Shown here: in pieces, positions 37,301 to 47,319 of the stretch
Layout: every line of letters starts with the position of its first letter
Position numbering within the stretch: position 1 is the first letter of the stretch
From: an uncultured Clostridia bacterium
Lineage (GTDB): Bacteria; Bacillota; Clostridia; Christensenellales; Pumilibacteraceae
Length of the DNA stretch: 64,000 nt
Reading direction: 5' to 3'
Assembly (NCBI GenBank): GCA_947178255.1
Contig: CAMWXP010000001.1
Location: 1-64,000, forward strand
Position numbers and translations under genes: made by a program
Notes under the pieces: generated by a model
The model's input: the letters and a program-made list of their open reading frames with translations, nothing else
The model's database searches: none
Told to the model about the DNA's origin: nothing

Positions 37301-38608
37301 AAGAGTAATAGTAGGAACATTATCGCCTTCGGCGTCGAGCAGAGTATAAACGGTAGTATTGTCCGTATTGAGATACGTATACATGCTACGCGTCGTATCG
37401 GCAATGCCGCGCAACAATACGTCGTCACTGTCCTTGTTAAGAACGCTCTTGAACTCGAAAACATGCGTTGCCTTATCGTAAGTACCGAGAATATCCTTTA
37501 AGCCGACGCGTTCGAGATACGCGACGGTAACCGTCGGATCCTCGACCTTGCCCATAATGTAAACGCGGTCGGAAGAGCGTCCGGTAAGATCGACTAAACC
37601 TTTTACCCACTTCGCATAGAAAATGGTCGAGCGTTCGATAGAGAACTCGTCGCCCGGGTAGTACGCTACGTCACCGTCGGCAGTGGTAGCCCAGCCTACG
37701 AAACGGTAGCCGTCGGCGGTGTACTTGCACTCGGGAGCTTCGTTGGGCAGTTGATAACCGCAGGCCATCGTTTGGGCATCGCCTTCGAATGCTACGCCGG
37801 CGGGAAGGTTGACGCTGAAATCGGCGTCGTAAGGTATGTACTCGTAATACACCGACAGCACGTTTTGCGCGCTGTTCTTGCCGAGCGTTTCGGTGAGCGC
37901 CGTGTTGTCATGATCGGTGTCGTAATGGAACCCTGTATATGCGGGCAGACCGGATAATTTTTCGCCGACCACACCCTTGCCGTTAAGCGTCACGGGGGTG
38001 GAGGGATATGCATTCGAATTGAGATCGAGCTCTTTATAAACGTTGACCGTATAAGAGACCTCGTACTTGGCGATGACCTCAACGTTGTTGCCGGGCATTT
38101 TTACGTCAGCGCCCTGCTCGATCTTTACGTTGCCGTTCAAATACCAGCCGACAAAAGTCGCATCACCGTCCGAAATCGTGGGCGTAATATCCGAAAGCTT
38201 AGTATACAAATCGTCGCCGACTTTGACCGACATCGTTTTTTGATCTTCGGGAATAGCGCCCGCTCCGGCGTTAAGCCTCAAAGCAAACTGCGCCGAAAAC
38301 ACAGCATAGTACGTACGGTTCTCGGACGGCATTGTTTCGGGCAAATCCTCGACCGGTCCGTTTTCGGTTCGACTCCAGCCCTCGAAAACGTTATTGACTC
38401 GATAGGGAGCTTCTTCTTTCATTTTATAAGGGCTTCCCTCAGTCGTCGTGACCGAATCGTACAACATAGTCCCGATCATAAAGGTCATGGTGTATTCCGA
38501 TTTAGAGGCATTGTCGTTTGCGTTGGAGCATGCCGCAAAGCCAAACGCGCCAAGCGCGAGCATAACGGCGAACAACGCTGCCAATACCACTCTGTGAAGT
38601 TTTTTCAT
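34316..38608 (-). CDS. Large lipoprotein with InlB-type (Flg_new) repeats
   Basis: MKKLHRVVLAALFAVMLALGAFGFAACS; repeated GWxxxxDG/FVGWATTADGDVAYYPGDEFSIERSTIFYAKW. Confidence 0.85.
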   Translation of the reverse strand: MKKLHRVVLAALFAVMLALGAFGFAACSNANDNASKSEYTMTFMIGTMLYDSVTTTEGSPYKMKEEAPYRVNNVFEGWSRTENGPVEDLPETMPSENRTYYAVFSAQFALRLNAGAGAIPEDQKTMSVKVGDDLYTKLSDITPTISDGDATFVGWYLNGNVKIEQGADVKMPGNNVEVIAKYEVSYTVNVYKELDLNSNAYPSTPVTLNGKGVVGEKLSGLPAYTGFHYDTDHDNTALTETLGKNSAQNVLSVYYEYIPYDADFSVNLPAGVAFEGDAQTMACGYQLPNEAPECKYTADGYRFVGWATTADGDVAYYPGDEFSIERSTIFYAKWVKGLVDLTGRSSDRVYIMGKVEDPTVTVAYLERVGLKDILGTYDKATHVFEFKSVLNKDSDDVLLRGIADTTRSMYTYLNTDNTTVYTLLDAEGDNVPTITLNDNGNAQYVNADGDTQTGKYVGDTDGSLLFVVDGDTKFAFRLVMSDTGIASYELRGEEYGLWYTMSQAGVVRTSQQLLLDGYGAARMAVYDNSSSSAGYKYFGGRYILNTGEGAYDGDDGVEIVVQIFNSSLNYRFYTYLLSQATVQTTSGVQKVNVFTERFKATLYGAPADGETLDIETADKIELSGYGMLDGSATYTKGSTTVTGKYVYDSTYGTITIIPATGDNLVFEIQGTYGEGDNAVPVFELQGAECGTYGVSNLLSNAYYTMAVYNNNTAALYFRLSLPDQFYGTVSNEYVMVLAGEYELIKAGSNGDVTGNLYEFTAQINEYTLQWINLFANSGVNLSPCLKFKFQFVYNNGKITSISVTQASDALEGATFTYDGVKYTLDGYGTAVSEGDDNVKKTYKYSNGMLTVNTPTAEDAKATTVFYDYDGDSDFAYMTDNIVVANSEHLLAVRFMSDGTAVLLLYVQQDGMLIAAYPVSFGIVVWNDDDKTAGSFVRDEQVVFSYVYSSLAVTYEEFDFSIVTSTNTNDKGETVTTKLLYIDYAGTTQPTDGKYDILNAAGDKLILDVNASTAKYVKKGKAGENDTEYEGHYVYSNGNIIQFADTKGTLSLTLRLIYTDGAISSFETVGYEVGYAVSYDDARNYLYLSGNTAGTDKVYSGTYYVYDAETGSNVPYEGTYRANQYGVEGYDFTYTVGGEQVTFTFNLYREQRGFTFFRTYRPTAQYTVYTMTMSNLGNPTPVALIGGGGYSNYVLQLSQTNSATGNFEKFNDESDIYVFTVSSNGSKLYFQRIEAGVLFYLDGTYIPEIDGVFELPEPIELTVAGTPGTMETPAVPEHTASISSVRFTGYVIAEMYYTYNGEEKTIQAFYVQVASSTYMLLDNKGNMLARVRLMYRTNQDGTREYFAQTCDMDYYGLFVSNENTVVNLNGFDSAVYVDSYGRVHSGSYTKDEDGVLCISYIDNYTVVKVYLTVDTEKGTFTLVPAPTAGND

Positions 38609-38704
38609 AAACACCTCTGTAAATTTCCGTGTCCGCTCTGTTTGTGTGTCGAGCACAACCGTCGTCCGCCGAGCGAACGAGATCGAATAATTTTTTTCAA
38701 CACA

Positions 38705-38786
38705 ATATCGGCTTTGGCGGACACCTTTGTAAAACCAAAGCCGATATGGGTTTATTTATTATACTCTAATTTGTACGTTATGTCAA
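38705..38786 (-). promoter_or_regulatory. Sigma-A-like promoter and leader hairpin for the 34316-38608 gene
   Basis: TTGACA(38781-38786)-17-TATAAT(38758-38763); hairpin atatcggctttgg/ccaaagccgatat 38705-38747. Confidence 0.8.
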
Positions 38787-38840
38787 ACAAATAATGGGAG
38801 TTGCGCCGAGTTTAAATAAAAACTTCCGATATCCCCGCAC

Positions 38841-38868
38841 AAAAAAGGGAGCGCACTTACACGCTCCC
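38841..38868 (-). terminator. Rho-independent terminator of the LRR/MoxR operon
   Basis: gggagcg..cgctccc followed by T6 on minus strand. Confidence 0.9.
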
Positions 38869-38946
38869 AATCTGCTTGATTTTAATCTTGCTTAAACAAT
38901 CTATTATTCCTAATATCTTGTCTATTTCTATTAGCTGTCCGCCCCG

Positions 38947-41664
38947 CTATTCCGCTTTCCACACCGCGTACAGCGTGGTACCGTTGGGTGCGGACGATAT
39001 ATTATCGGCAGTGTAGGCTATTTCGTCAGAACCGGCCTGCAACGCCCAACCCTCAAACGTATATCCCGCGCGCGTGGGCGGGGCAACGGTGTTCTTTGTG
39101 TTGTCGTTGCTTACAGAGTTATCGGCTTTTGTGACCGATACGACGTAACTCTTATCGGGACTCAATACGCTGCGCCACACGACGGGACGGTATAACGAGT
39201 TCCAACGCGCTTCCCAGTTTTTATACTGTTCGACGGCTTCACAATAAATCGTCAAATCGAAATTGCCGTAAAATACGTGGCTGCCGATATAGGTCACGCT
39301 GCTGCCGATGCTGACGCTTGTGAGCAACGTGCAGCCGCGGAACGCATATCTACCTATCGACGTGACGCTGTCGGGAATGACAAGGCTTTCAAGCGCGCCG
39401 CAGCCGTAGAATGCGTACTTATCAATAGTATTTACGGAGTCGCCGAGCGTAAGGCTCGCCAAAGCGGCGCAATTATAAAACGCATACGGTCCGATAACGC
39501 TTATATTTTGCGGGATTGCGAGCGATTCGAGTGCGCCGCAGCCGTAGAATGCTTTAAATGGAATTTCGGTAAGTCCGTTGCCTATCGTGAGCGATTTGAG
39601 CGACGCACAGCCGTAAAACGCGCTGTAATCGATAGACGTTACGCGGTCGGGAATAGTAAGCTCGGTAAGCGCGGCACAGTTGTAGAATGCACGATCGCCT
39701 ATGGTCATTGCCTCTGTGCCTTTGCCCAAATCGATTGTTACGAGGTTGTGGCAACCGTAGAACGCGCGCGACGCAATTTCGGTAACACTGTCGGGAATAA
39801 CAATGTTAGGCATTATTCGGCAGCCGTAGAACGCACGGTCGCCTATGCGTTTTATATTGTTGGACAAATTAACAATTCTAAGCATCGAGCATTGGAAGAA
39901 AGTAAAGTCCTTAATCTCGTCCACTTCACTGTCTTCGGGGAACATAATTCCCGCCAGATTGTTGCATTTATAGAACGCTGCCCACCCTAAGGTTTTGAGC
40001 GACGAGGGTAGCGTTACGCCTGCGACCGGCGTGGCGTAAAATGCGTAGTCGCTTATACCTACTGTACCTTCCTCGACGGTAATGAAACTCTGTTGCTCGA
40101 GCTTGCAACCGACCAGCCATTTATCGACGTACACAACACTGCCCGCCGATTCCCAAATCTGCGTCTTGTAAAACGCGTAAGTTCCTACACGGGTGACGCT
40201 CTCCGGAATATTGCATCTTTGCAAACGCGAGCAATAAAGGAACGCATAGTTACCGATTGTCTCGACCTCTTCACCCAAGGCTGCGACCATTAGATACTCG
40301 TCGTAGGCAAACGCGTAGTCACCTATCGTATTAACACCGCTACCGAACGTGACTGACGTTAGGTTGTTGCAGGACGAAAATGCATTGTTGCCGATATATT
40401 TTACGTTGTCGGGTATGCTAACGGACGAGAAACCGCGGGCGTATTGAAACGCTTTGTCGCCTATGCCAACAATATCTTCGGGGATCTCGAGCTGTTCAAT
40501 CGTTCTGTTTTTTACGTCGACTACCCATTTATCTACGATAATTAGATTAGTTTCACTGTCTCTCCAAGCGGACGTACCGTTAAACGCGCCATAGCCTATG
40601 CTTTTGAGCTCGTCGTTCAAATCAATGTCGACGAGCTTAGAGCAGCTGTAAAACGCCTGCGTGCCTATCGAAACGAGACTGGCGGGAAGCTTAATCGCCG
40701 TGAGCTCCGCGCACGAATTAAACGCGTTTACCGAAATAGTCTCCAAGCTGCTGCCGAAATCGATGTCGGCAAGCGCTGCGCACTTGTTAAATGCTTCCTC
40801 GCCTATCGTTTTTACGCCGTTACCAAGCTTTAACTTTGTCAAGTTAGCGCAGTTGTAAAACGCCTGTTTGCCGATAGTCTGCACCGCGTCGGATATATTT
40901 ACCTCTTTCAAAGTGCTGCAGGTTGCGAACATGCTTTCGGGTATATCCTTCAAACCTGTGCCGAAATTAATTGTCGTAAGACTGCGGCAATAGCTGAACG
41001 CTAGCTTGCCGACCGTAGTCAGGCTGTTAGGAAACGTCAGTTCGGTAAGGTTGCGACAGCTTTGGAACGCCTGTTCGCCTATCGACTGCAATCCCTCGGG
41101 AAACGTTATGCTTTCCAAAAACGTGCAGTTGTAGAACGCGAAGCCGCCGATTTCGGTAATACCGTCGCTGACAGTGATGTTTTTTATCGTCGCGTTGTTA
41201 TAAAACGCACGGTCGCCAATCCTAACGACCGGCTTGCCGCGATACGAATTTTCTACCGTCACGTTACCGGACGCGCTTCCGGCACCGGACACCTCGTACG
41301 CACTGTCGCCGTTTATCAGCTTGTAGCGCAAACCGTTTTCGTAATACTTTGTAAACGTGATAACGCTCCAATCAGAGTTATTGGACGTTTCGCCGTCGCC
41401 TATCGCGCAGACTTGGACGGTGTAGTCACCCGGATCCAACTCGGACAGCGACATCGAATTGCGCCGCACGGTGTTATCTTTGCCTGCGACGTTTACGATA
41501 TACCCGCGAGAACCGGCAACAGTATCCCAAGTGAGCACGTAGTTGTCGTTGATCGAAAGGTTTTTCGGGCGTTCAAGTCTAGGCGCGCCCGAACAAGCCG
41601 CCAAGACTCCCATACCTAATATAATAAACAATATCAGTGTTATAATATGCAGTTTCTTTTTCAT
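38947..41664 (-). CDS. BspA-like LRR_5 lipoprotein with C-terminal InlB-type repeat
   Basis: MKKKLHIITLILFIILGMGVLAACSG; repeated IGDRAFYNCAALTELTIPDRVTSI; 41 bp after the VWA gene. Confidence 0.92.
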   Translation of the reverse strand: MKKKLHIITLILFIILGMGVLAACSGAPRLERPKNLSINDNYVLTWDTVAGSRGYIVNVAGKDNTVRRNSMSLSELDPGDYTVQVCAIGDGETSNNSDWSVITFTKYYENGLRYKLINGDSAYEVSGAGSASGNVTVENSYRGKPVVRIGDRAFYNNATIKNITVSDGITEIGGFAFYNCTFLESITFPEGLQSIGEQAFQSCRNLTELTFPNSLTTVGKLAFSYCRSLTTINFGTGLKDIPESMFATCSTLKEVNISDAVQTIGKQAFYNCANLTKLKLGNGVKTIGEEAFNKCAALADIDFGSSLETISVNAFNSCAELTAIKLPASLVSIGTQAFYSCSKLVDIDLNDELKSIGYGAFNGTSAWRDSETNLIIVDKWVVDVKNRTIEQLEIPEDIVGIGDKAFQYARGFSSVSIPDNVKYIGNNAFSSCNNLTSVTFGSGVNTIGDYAFAYDEYLMVAALGEEVETIGNYAFLYCSRLQRCNIPESVTRVGTYAFYKTQIWESAGSVVYVDKWLVGCKLEQQSFITVEEGTVGISDYAFYATPVAGVTLPSSLKTLGWAAFYKCNNLAGIMFPEDSEVDEIKDFTFFQCSMLRIVNLSNNIKRIGDRAFYGCRIMPNIVIPDSVTEIASRAFYGCHNLVTIDLGKGTEAMTIGDRAFYNCAALTELTIPDRVTSIDYSAFYGCASLKSLTIGNGLTEIPFKAFYGCGALESLAIPQNISVIGPYAFYNCAALASLTLGDSVNTIDKYAFYGCGALESLVIPDSVTSIGRYAFRGCTLLTSVSIGSSVTYIGSHVFYGNFDLTIYCEAVEQYKNWEARWNSLYRPVVWRSVLSPDKSYVVSVTKADNSVSNDNTKNTVAPPTRAGYTFEGWALQAGSDEIAYTADNISSAPNGTTLYAVWKAE

Positions 41665-41705
41665 ATTACCTCCGTAACACCGAACATGCGGAACGCACGT
41701 CACGG

Positions 41706-44405
41706 TTAAGAGTCTTTCCTATTCCTAAATTCTCTGATTAACTCGTGCGGCCACTTAAACTTGAACTTGCGTACCGCTATATCGATAAGGAACAGAATGA
41801 GCGCTATGATAATCATCGCAAGACGAGGATCGACCACCCTGTGAATCTTGTCTACAAATTCGAGGAATACCTCGCTGGCAACCTCTATACTGTCGCCCTT
41901 GCCGAGAGTGGCGAGCATTTCCAAAGACTTACGGCCCGCTTCGTAATCGACAAACACGTCGTATTCCGCCGAATACGAGAACGTCTTATATATCGATGCA
42001 TACGAAATTACGTCCGACGCATTCTTCTTTTCCACAAGAATGCGGTACACGCCGGCTTCCGTAGTCAAAATGTTGACACGACTGTAATCCTCGGTCGCAC
42101 CCGCAGTAAAGGTCTGATAAACCTCTTCGTTTTCACCGTCGGCGGATACCTTATATATAGTAACGTCTATACTTTGATCGCTTTCCAACGTGGTAAAAAT
42201 ACTCATCTGGTTGCGGTAGTTTTGTTCGCGAAGCTCCAGCATGATATCTGTCGGGCGCACGCTCTTTGTCGGGAACAGCGAGTTGACGACCTGTAACAAG
42301 AACTTGACTCCCATCGGGTCCGCCATAAAGCCCTGCGACCACGAATCATCCGCGCCTTTCAGATCGCACATAAAGCTGCCTACATTGCCCGCGCCGTACG
42401 TCCATTCTGCGTACAGAGGAACATACTCTGCAAGGACAACCTGCGTGGCATCGCTCTTTAACCGCGTGCCGTAATATCCGCCGAGCATGGGCAAATCGTC
42501 GGGCAAACCTATCGTAGCCGCCGAGCTGTGCGTAACGACCTTCGGGGTAAAATCCTTCGGGATGTACTGGCGAATAGTATCCATAGTTAAATCGTCGCGA
42601 AGAATGTTGCGCAACTCGTTAAGATCGGTTACTCTGTAAAACTTACCGCCGCCCTCGTCCGCAATCTCTTGCATTTTCGTCGCGGCGACTGAGTTTTCGG
42701 TAATGCCGATGCCGACGACCGATATCGTTATACCCGCTTCGTAATTTGACTGAACAAACGGCATATACTTGTCGGCAGACTCACCCGGCTGACCGTCGGT
42801 AATAAACAGAATGTGCTTCTTTTCGACGTCTCTGAGCTGTTTCAAGCCCAGGCCTGCTGCCTCAATCGGGCCGGCGTAGTTTGTGCTATTACCTATCGTA
42901 ATACTATTTAAAGCGTCGAGGAAAACGGTTCTTTGCGTTACACGCGTCATTTCAAGCTCAACCTTGAAATCCGTTTCGAACGATATAATACCGCACCAGT
43001 CACGGTCGTTAAGCACGTCCAAACAATTAAACGCGCTGTCTCGTGCCGCGTCGAGACGGTTAATTCCCGAAGCGTCGTTACCGTTCATACTGCCCGAACG
43101 GTCGATAACAATTTGCAGTCCCAGCGGGGGCGTATAGTCGATAGCTTGAACGGGAAGCATACGCTGATACAGCGTATTGATCATGTCATCGCGGTTATAC
43201 ATATTGGCGGTAACGGTGCCGTCCTCGTCTATCTTGTTCCCGCCGACGGTAAACATGCCGCCGCCTATCGTATAAACATACGAGTTGAGTATTGCGTCAA
43301 ACCCTTCGGGCATATCGGCATTGGCAACGTTCATCATTATCACTTGATCGTACGCGCAAAGCTCGGCAAGAGTGCTCGGAACCGCGGCGGCATCGTGAGA
43401 GTCCACAACGTCGACCTGATATCCCGCTTCCGTCAAAATTTCTTTAAACTTGTCGGACTCGCCCGCATTGCTTTCCAAAATAAGCAACTTATCAAAGGTA
43501 TCGAGATAGATGTACGAAGTGAATACGTTATTTTCATTAAGGTAGTCGCCCTCCGCTTCCATTTGGAATGTAAGAACGTGCATACCCAAACGTTCAAAAG
43601 CGTGCTGCAACGTCAGGGTATTAGCGCCCCGGTTGAGCGTAAAGCTTTTGTTCGCAACACCTTCGCCATTGTCGAACATGGTAATATTGATTGCACTTTC
43701 ATGCGAGCTTTGTACCGTAAGCGTAACGGTAATGGGGTCGTCTACCACTATCGTTTTTTCCGGCAGACTGACGTCAATGATTTCCACGTCGTCAAAAACT
43801 TCGCCGTGCATGTATTTGGTATCGACGTGAACGCCGTCGGCGGCAACCTTTCTGATGGCAGACGTAGCTTTGCCGTCGGTTTCAATGCCGTCGCTGATAA
43901 TGACTATTTTGGACGTTTCGGGATATTTGAGCAGTGTGCGTGCATAGGTAAGCGCGCTCTCGATATCGGTAGCCGACGTGTCGGGAAGATTAGAATCGCG
44001 ATATTGCCTGTACACCTCGTCTCCGTCGTAAGAGAACGGAGCGGCGTATACTTGATCGTACCCGAAAGTTACAACGCCCACTTTATACCGCGAGTCGCTG
44101 TAATCTATGACGTCTTTTACGAATCGGTCTATATTTGCGCCCGCCGTTTCGGTGCTATACGAAGAGTCTACGAGCAAGAGTATCTCGTTTTCGTCGTTTG
44201 GAACGTCGTACTCAAACGTTATGCCCGACAAAACAAGCACGGCCAACACCATTATGACACAATGCAAAACGAGCGACGTTATGCGGTTGCGGGTGCGGCG
44301 ATACTTCTTAGCAACGCGGAAGTGCGGGAACAGCGCGAGAAAGAGAACGGGTATGAGCAGCAGCAGAAGCCATGCGTATGAAAAATTAATAGTAAAATTC
44401 GACAT
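41706..44405 (-). CDS. Membrane protein with two VWA domains
   Basis: EILLLVDSSYSTE and LQIVIDRSGSMNGNDASG (MIDAS DxSxS); N- and C-terminal TM helices. Confidence 0.9.
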   Translation of the reverse strand: MSNFTINFSYAWLLLLLIPVLFLALFPHFRVAKKYRRTRNRITSLVLHCVIMVLAVLVLSGITFEYDVPNDENEILLLVDSSYSTETAGANIDRFVKDVIDYSDSRYKVGVVTFGYDQVYAAPFSYDGDEVYRQYRDSNLPDTSATDIESALTYARTLLKYPETSKIVIISDGIETDGKATSAIRKVAADGVHVDTKYMHGEVFDDVEIIDVSLPEKTIVVDDPITVTLTVQSSHESAINITMFDNGEGVANKSFTLNRGANTLTLQHAFERLGMHVLTFQMEAEGDYLNENNVFTSYIYLDTFDKLLILESNAGESDKFKEILTEAGYQVDVVDSHDAAAVPSTLAELCAYDQVIMMNVANADMPEGFDAILNSYVYTIGGGMFTVGGNKIDEDGTVTANMYNRDDMINTLYQRMLPVQAIDYTPPLGLQIVIDRSGSMNGNDASGINRLDAARDSAFNCLDVLNDRDWCGIISFETDFKVELEMTRVTQRTVFLDALNSITIGNSTNYAGPIEAAGLGLKQLRDVEKKHILFITDGQPGESADKYMPFVQSNYEAGITISVVGIGITENSVAATKMQEIADEGGGKFYRVTDLNELRNILRDDLTMDTIRQYIPKDFTPKVVTHSSAATIGLPDDLPMLGGYYGTRLKSDATQVVLAEYVPLYAEWTYGAGNVGSFMCDLKGADDSWSQGFMADPMGVKFLLQVVNSLFPTKSVRPTDIMLELREQNYRNQMSIFTTLESDQSIDVTIYKVSADGENEEVYQTFTAGATEDYSRVNILTTEAGVYRILVEKKNASDVISYASIYKTFSYSAEYDVFVDYEAGRKSLEMLATLGKGDSIEVASEVFLEFVDKIHRVVDPRLAMIIIALILFLIDIAVRKFKFKWPHELIREFRNRKDS

Positions 44406-44417
44406 GTTTCTACCTCA

Positions 44418-46421
44418 CTACACCCTTAACTCACGCGAATGTAACCACCATTCCGCAACGAGCAACAACAGCATTGTCGCAGCGAAATAGATGATTAAAT
44501 CTTTGTTGAGAACGTCTCTCGTATTCTTTTCGACACGGGTGACGAGAATATCCGCTTCTTTGGTGATATAGCTTTCATTATTGGGGATCTGAACAAAAAA
44601 GCTGTTCGATATAAGCTTTCCGGAAATGACCTCTTGCGTCAAGGTGTACGTACCGCTGCGCGAGATGTTGATCTTTTCGTACTCGCCCACCGGTATTATA
44701 TACGTCTCATCCAAGCCGCCGCCGGTAAGTTTGAGCTCCAATCCGCGCGAACGCAGACGGATGTTCTCGTTTACCGCAAAGACGTTATTGGAATTGAGTA
44801 TTGTCCGCATATCCTCGGTGTCCTCTGTCGCCGCAAGCGGGAAATAATAATTTAATATATTTCTGAACAACGTCGGCAAATGGACAATACCGGGGAACGA
44901 CGAGTTGTTTAAACTGAACGGCATTATCACGACCTTGGAGTCGGGTGTGTTTTTTACCGCGAGCGCAGGATCGCCGCCGCAGTATAGTGCCGGTACGAAC
45001 CCGCTGTCCGCGTCGAAACGCATAGGCGTGTATTCCGAAACGTAAATGGACGCCCAATCGAGATAGTTAATCAGCGGATTGCTATATCCGGGCGCAAGGT
45101 AAAAATCGCCGGAAGTAATGTATTTTGTATCCAAATACACTCCGTTCAAACCACGCGGAATAGCGTTCGGGTCTAAAAGCAAAACCACTCCGTCGGTAGG
45201 CATATCGGACGGCATTGTATGCTCGAAGATGTAAAGATCGAACCCTTCGAGAATGGGCGAACCGTCACGAATGTGCGTCACCGATATGTCAAACTTGTTT
45301 TGATACACCGAACGAACGGCGCTCAAAGCCATAGGAACAAAGCTGTTAGGGCGCGAGCTGTAATACTCTACCCTAATCATTCGCGTGTCGGCATTGCCGT
45401 TGAACAAATAGAAAAAGTTGTCGTATGCAAACGAGTCGATACTGCTTCCCGTCGCACCGGAACCGCTGATTGTAAAATACGCGTCGTCGAACGTGTAGAT
45501 AGGCGTAATCTCGTCGGCAGTTCTGAACGTGATAATACTCACCTCGTCCGATATGAACGTAGCACGCTGCGAAGTGAGCGGCACGTCAAACGTGATGTAA
45601 TCATCGCCTTCTTTTTGACGGTTAGCGCCGTGAACGACACCTTCGATGGCCAGTTCTCTGTCCGCGCCGTAAGAAGCAACTTCGAGCTCAAAGACGTAAT
45701 AGCCGTCCTCGAGCGTAGCCTTGCAATCGAGTATTGCGGCATTCCATTCACCGACTACACCGACGTCGACGATAGTAATCCCGCCTTTTTCTATATATTT
45801 GGTACCGGTAAACAAAACAATCTCGGCGCCGTCGTTGTCCAAAACAATTTCTTCCGCCGTCGAAACCGCACCGTTTACGTCGCCCGTACCAAACGTACAG
45901 CATTCAAAAATGCCGTCTTTGTCGGTGGCGAGCAATTCGTCGAACACCGCATTGATATCGGCGCTCATGTCGGGCGTGGCGCGATGAACAAGAACCTCAT
46001 TTTCCGCACCGGCAAGAACTATCGACACTACGCCGTCTTTATCGGACAATACAGTATCGACCATTTCCTTTGCGCTGTCGACCGCTCTCTTGTAGCGCGT
46101 TGTGCTGTTGCTTTGAGCGAGCATGCTCGCGGACGCGTCTATAATAATGACTTTTTCGTTAGCAACGTCCACCTCGTGCGGTTGAACGGGCGCGCTCATG
46201 ATAAATGCACACAAAATGATTATCAATATCTGACAAATCAAAATGAGAATGTTCCGTATCTTGTTGATAGGAACCTTCTTTCTGCGGTATTTTAAGCTTA
46301 ACTTCCAAACGAAGGTACTCGATACTAATTTTTGTTGGTAGTTGGGCTTTAACAGGTAAATCAAAATGAGTATACCCAAGCCTAACAATCCCAAAAATCC
46401 TAAAGGCGCTAATAAACTCAT
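44418..46421 (-). CDS. BatA-type N-terminal membrane protein with VWA domain
   Basis: MSLLAPLGFLGLLGLGILILIYLLKPNYQQKLVSSTFVWKLSLK; VIIIDASASMLAQS. Confidence 0.9.
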   Translation of the reverse strand: MSLLAPLGFLGLLGLGILILIYLLKPNYQQKLVSSTFVWKLSLKYRRKKVPINKIRNILILICQILIIILCAFIMSAPVQPHEVDVANEKVIIIDASASMLAQSNSTTRYKRAVDSAKEMVDTVLSDKDGVVSIVLAGAENEVLVHRATPDMSADINAVFDELLATDKDGIFECCTFGTGDVNGAVSTAEEIVLDNDGAEIVLFTGTKYIEKGGITIVDVGVVGEWNAAILDCKATLEDGYYVFELEVASYGADRELAIEGVVHGANRQKEGDDYITFDVPLTSQRATFISDEVSIITFRTADEITPIYTFDDAYFTISGSGATGSSIDSFAYDNFFYLFNGNADTRMIRVEYYSSRPNSFVPMALSAVRSVYQNKFDISVTHIRDGSPILEGFDLYIFEHTMPSDMPTDGVVLLLDPNAIPRGLNGVYLDTKYITSGDFYLAPGYSNPLINYLDWASIYVSEYTPMRFDADSGFVPALYCGGDPALAVKNTPDSKVVIMPFSLNNSSFPGIVHLPTLFRNILNYYFPLAATEDTEDMRTILNSNNVFAVNENIRLRSRGLELKLTGGGLDETYIIPVGEYEKINISRSGTYTLTQEVISGKLISNSFFVQIPNNESYITKEADILVTRVEKNTRDVLNKDLIIYFAATMLLLLVAEWWLHSRELRV

Positions 46422-47317
46422 TCCATTATACCTACCTTAAGCAATTCGCCGAACAGCATCCTTTCGATAGGCTTGTCGCACGACACGGATATAAACGCCG
46501 CGTCGCGTGACGCACAAAAAGATTGGATATCGTTTTGAAAATCGCGTAACGCGTCCTGGTACGCCAAAAGCATACTGCGCGTTACGTTAAGCCTCATGTT
46601 TTTCGCGTCTTCCAAATCCATTGCTTCGGCGTCTATAAGATTGACCCTGCCGTCGTAGGTAGGATCTATCTCTTCGGGTGCAAGCACCTGAACCAATAAG
46701 ACCTGACGTTTTTTATAGCAAAGGAAATCGACGGCCTTTTGCCAATCGCCTTCTGTAAAGAAATCGGAAATTATGACCGTTAAACCGTCGTTAGAGCCGA
46801 CGTTCATGTCGTTCTTGATAGCCGCAAGCAGATCGGACTCGCCCTCGAACTCGATATTTTCCAAATCGCTGACCGATTTGTAGAACGTGGACTTTCCGAC
46901 TATCGTTCCGAACGGATCTTCAACCTTGTCTTCTTTTACCAGTCTAAAAGAAAGCTTGTCCATATTGTGTACAGACAAAAATCCCAAAGCCGCCGCGACG
47001 CCGACAGCATAAGCAGCTTTTTGAGGATTTGCTTTGCTCATCGAAGCCGAGCAGTCCAGATATATCTGCGTATGCATTTGTCTTTCGTCGGTAAACAGCT
47101 TTATAAAATGCTTTTCAAACCGGCTGTATAAGTTCCAGTCGATACGTCGAATATCGTCGCCGAGCATATATTCTCGGTAGTCTGCAAACTCGACGGTTTG
47201 ACCGTATGTGCGAACAAGATGTTTTCCGCCGAAAAATCCCGATAAGTCCGTACGCAAATTCAAAGCCAAAGTCTCTAAGCGACTGAAGAAGTCGTCATTT
47301 AAATAAGAGACCTTCAT
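46418..47317 (-). CDS. DUF58 domain protein
   Basis: GKHLVRTYGQTVEFADYREYMLGDDIRRIDWNLYSRFEKHFIKLFTDERQMHTQIYLDCSASMS. Confidence 0.95.
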   Translation of the reverse strand: MKVSYLNDDFFSRLETLALNLRTDLSGFFGGKHLVRTYGQTVEFADYREYMLGDDIRRIDWNLYSRFEKHFIKLFTDERQMHTQIYLDCSASMSKANPQKAAYAVGVAAALGFLSVHNMDKLSFRLVKEDKVEDPFGTIVGKSTFYKSVSDLENIEFEGESDLLAAIKNDMNVGSNDGLTVIISDFFTEGDWQKAVDFLCYKKRQVLLVQVLAPEEIDPTYDGRVNLIDAEAMDLEDAKNMRLNVTRSMLLAYQDALRDFQNDIQSFCASRDAAFISVSCDKPIERMLFGELLKVGIME

Positions 47318-47319
47318 TT

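Noticed and set aside
39000-41600. Tandem DNA repeats in the 918-aa LRR gene
   Set aside because: Explained as codon-level traces of LRR_5 protein repeats.
42933-44381. 482-aa plus-strand ORF antisense to the VWA gene
   Set aside because: Antisense shadow; the minus frame has clear MIDAS motifs.
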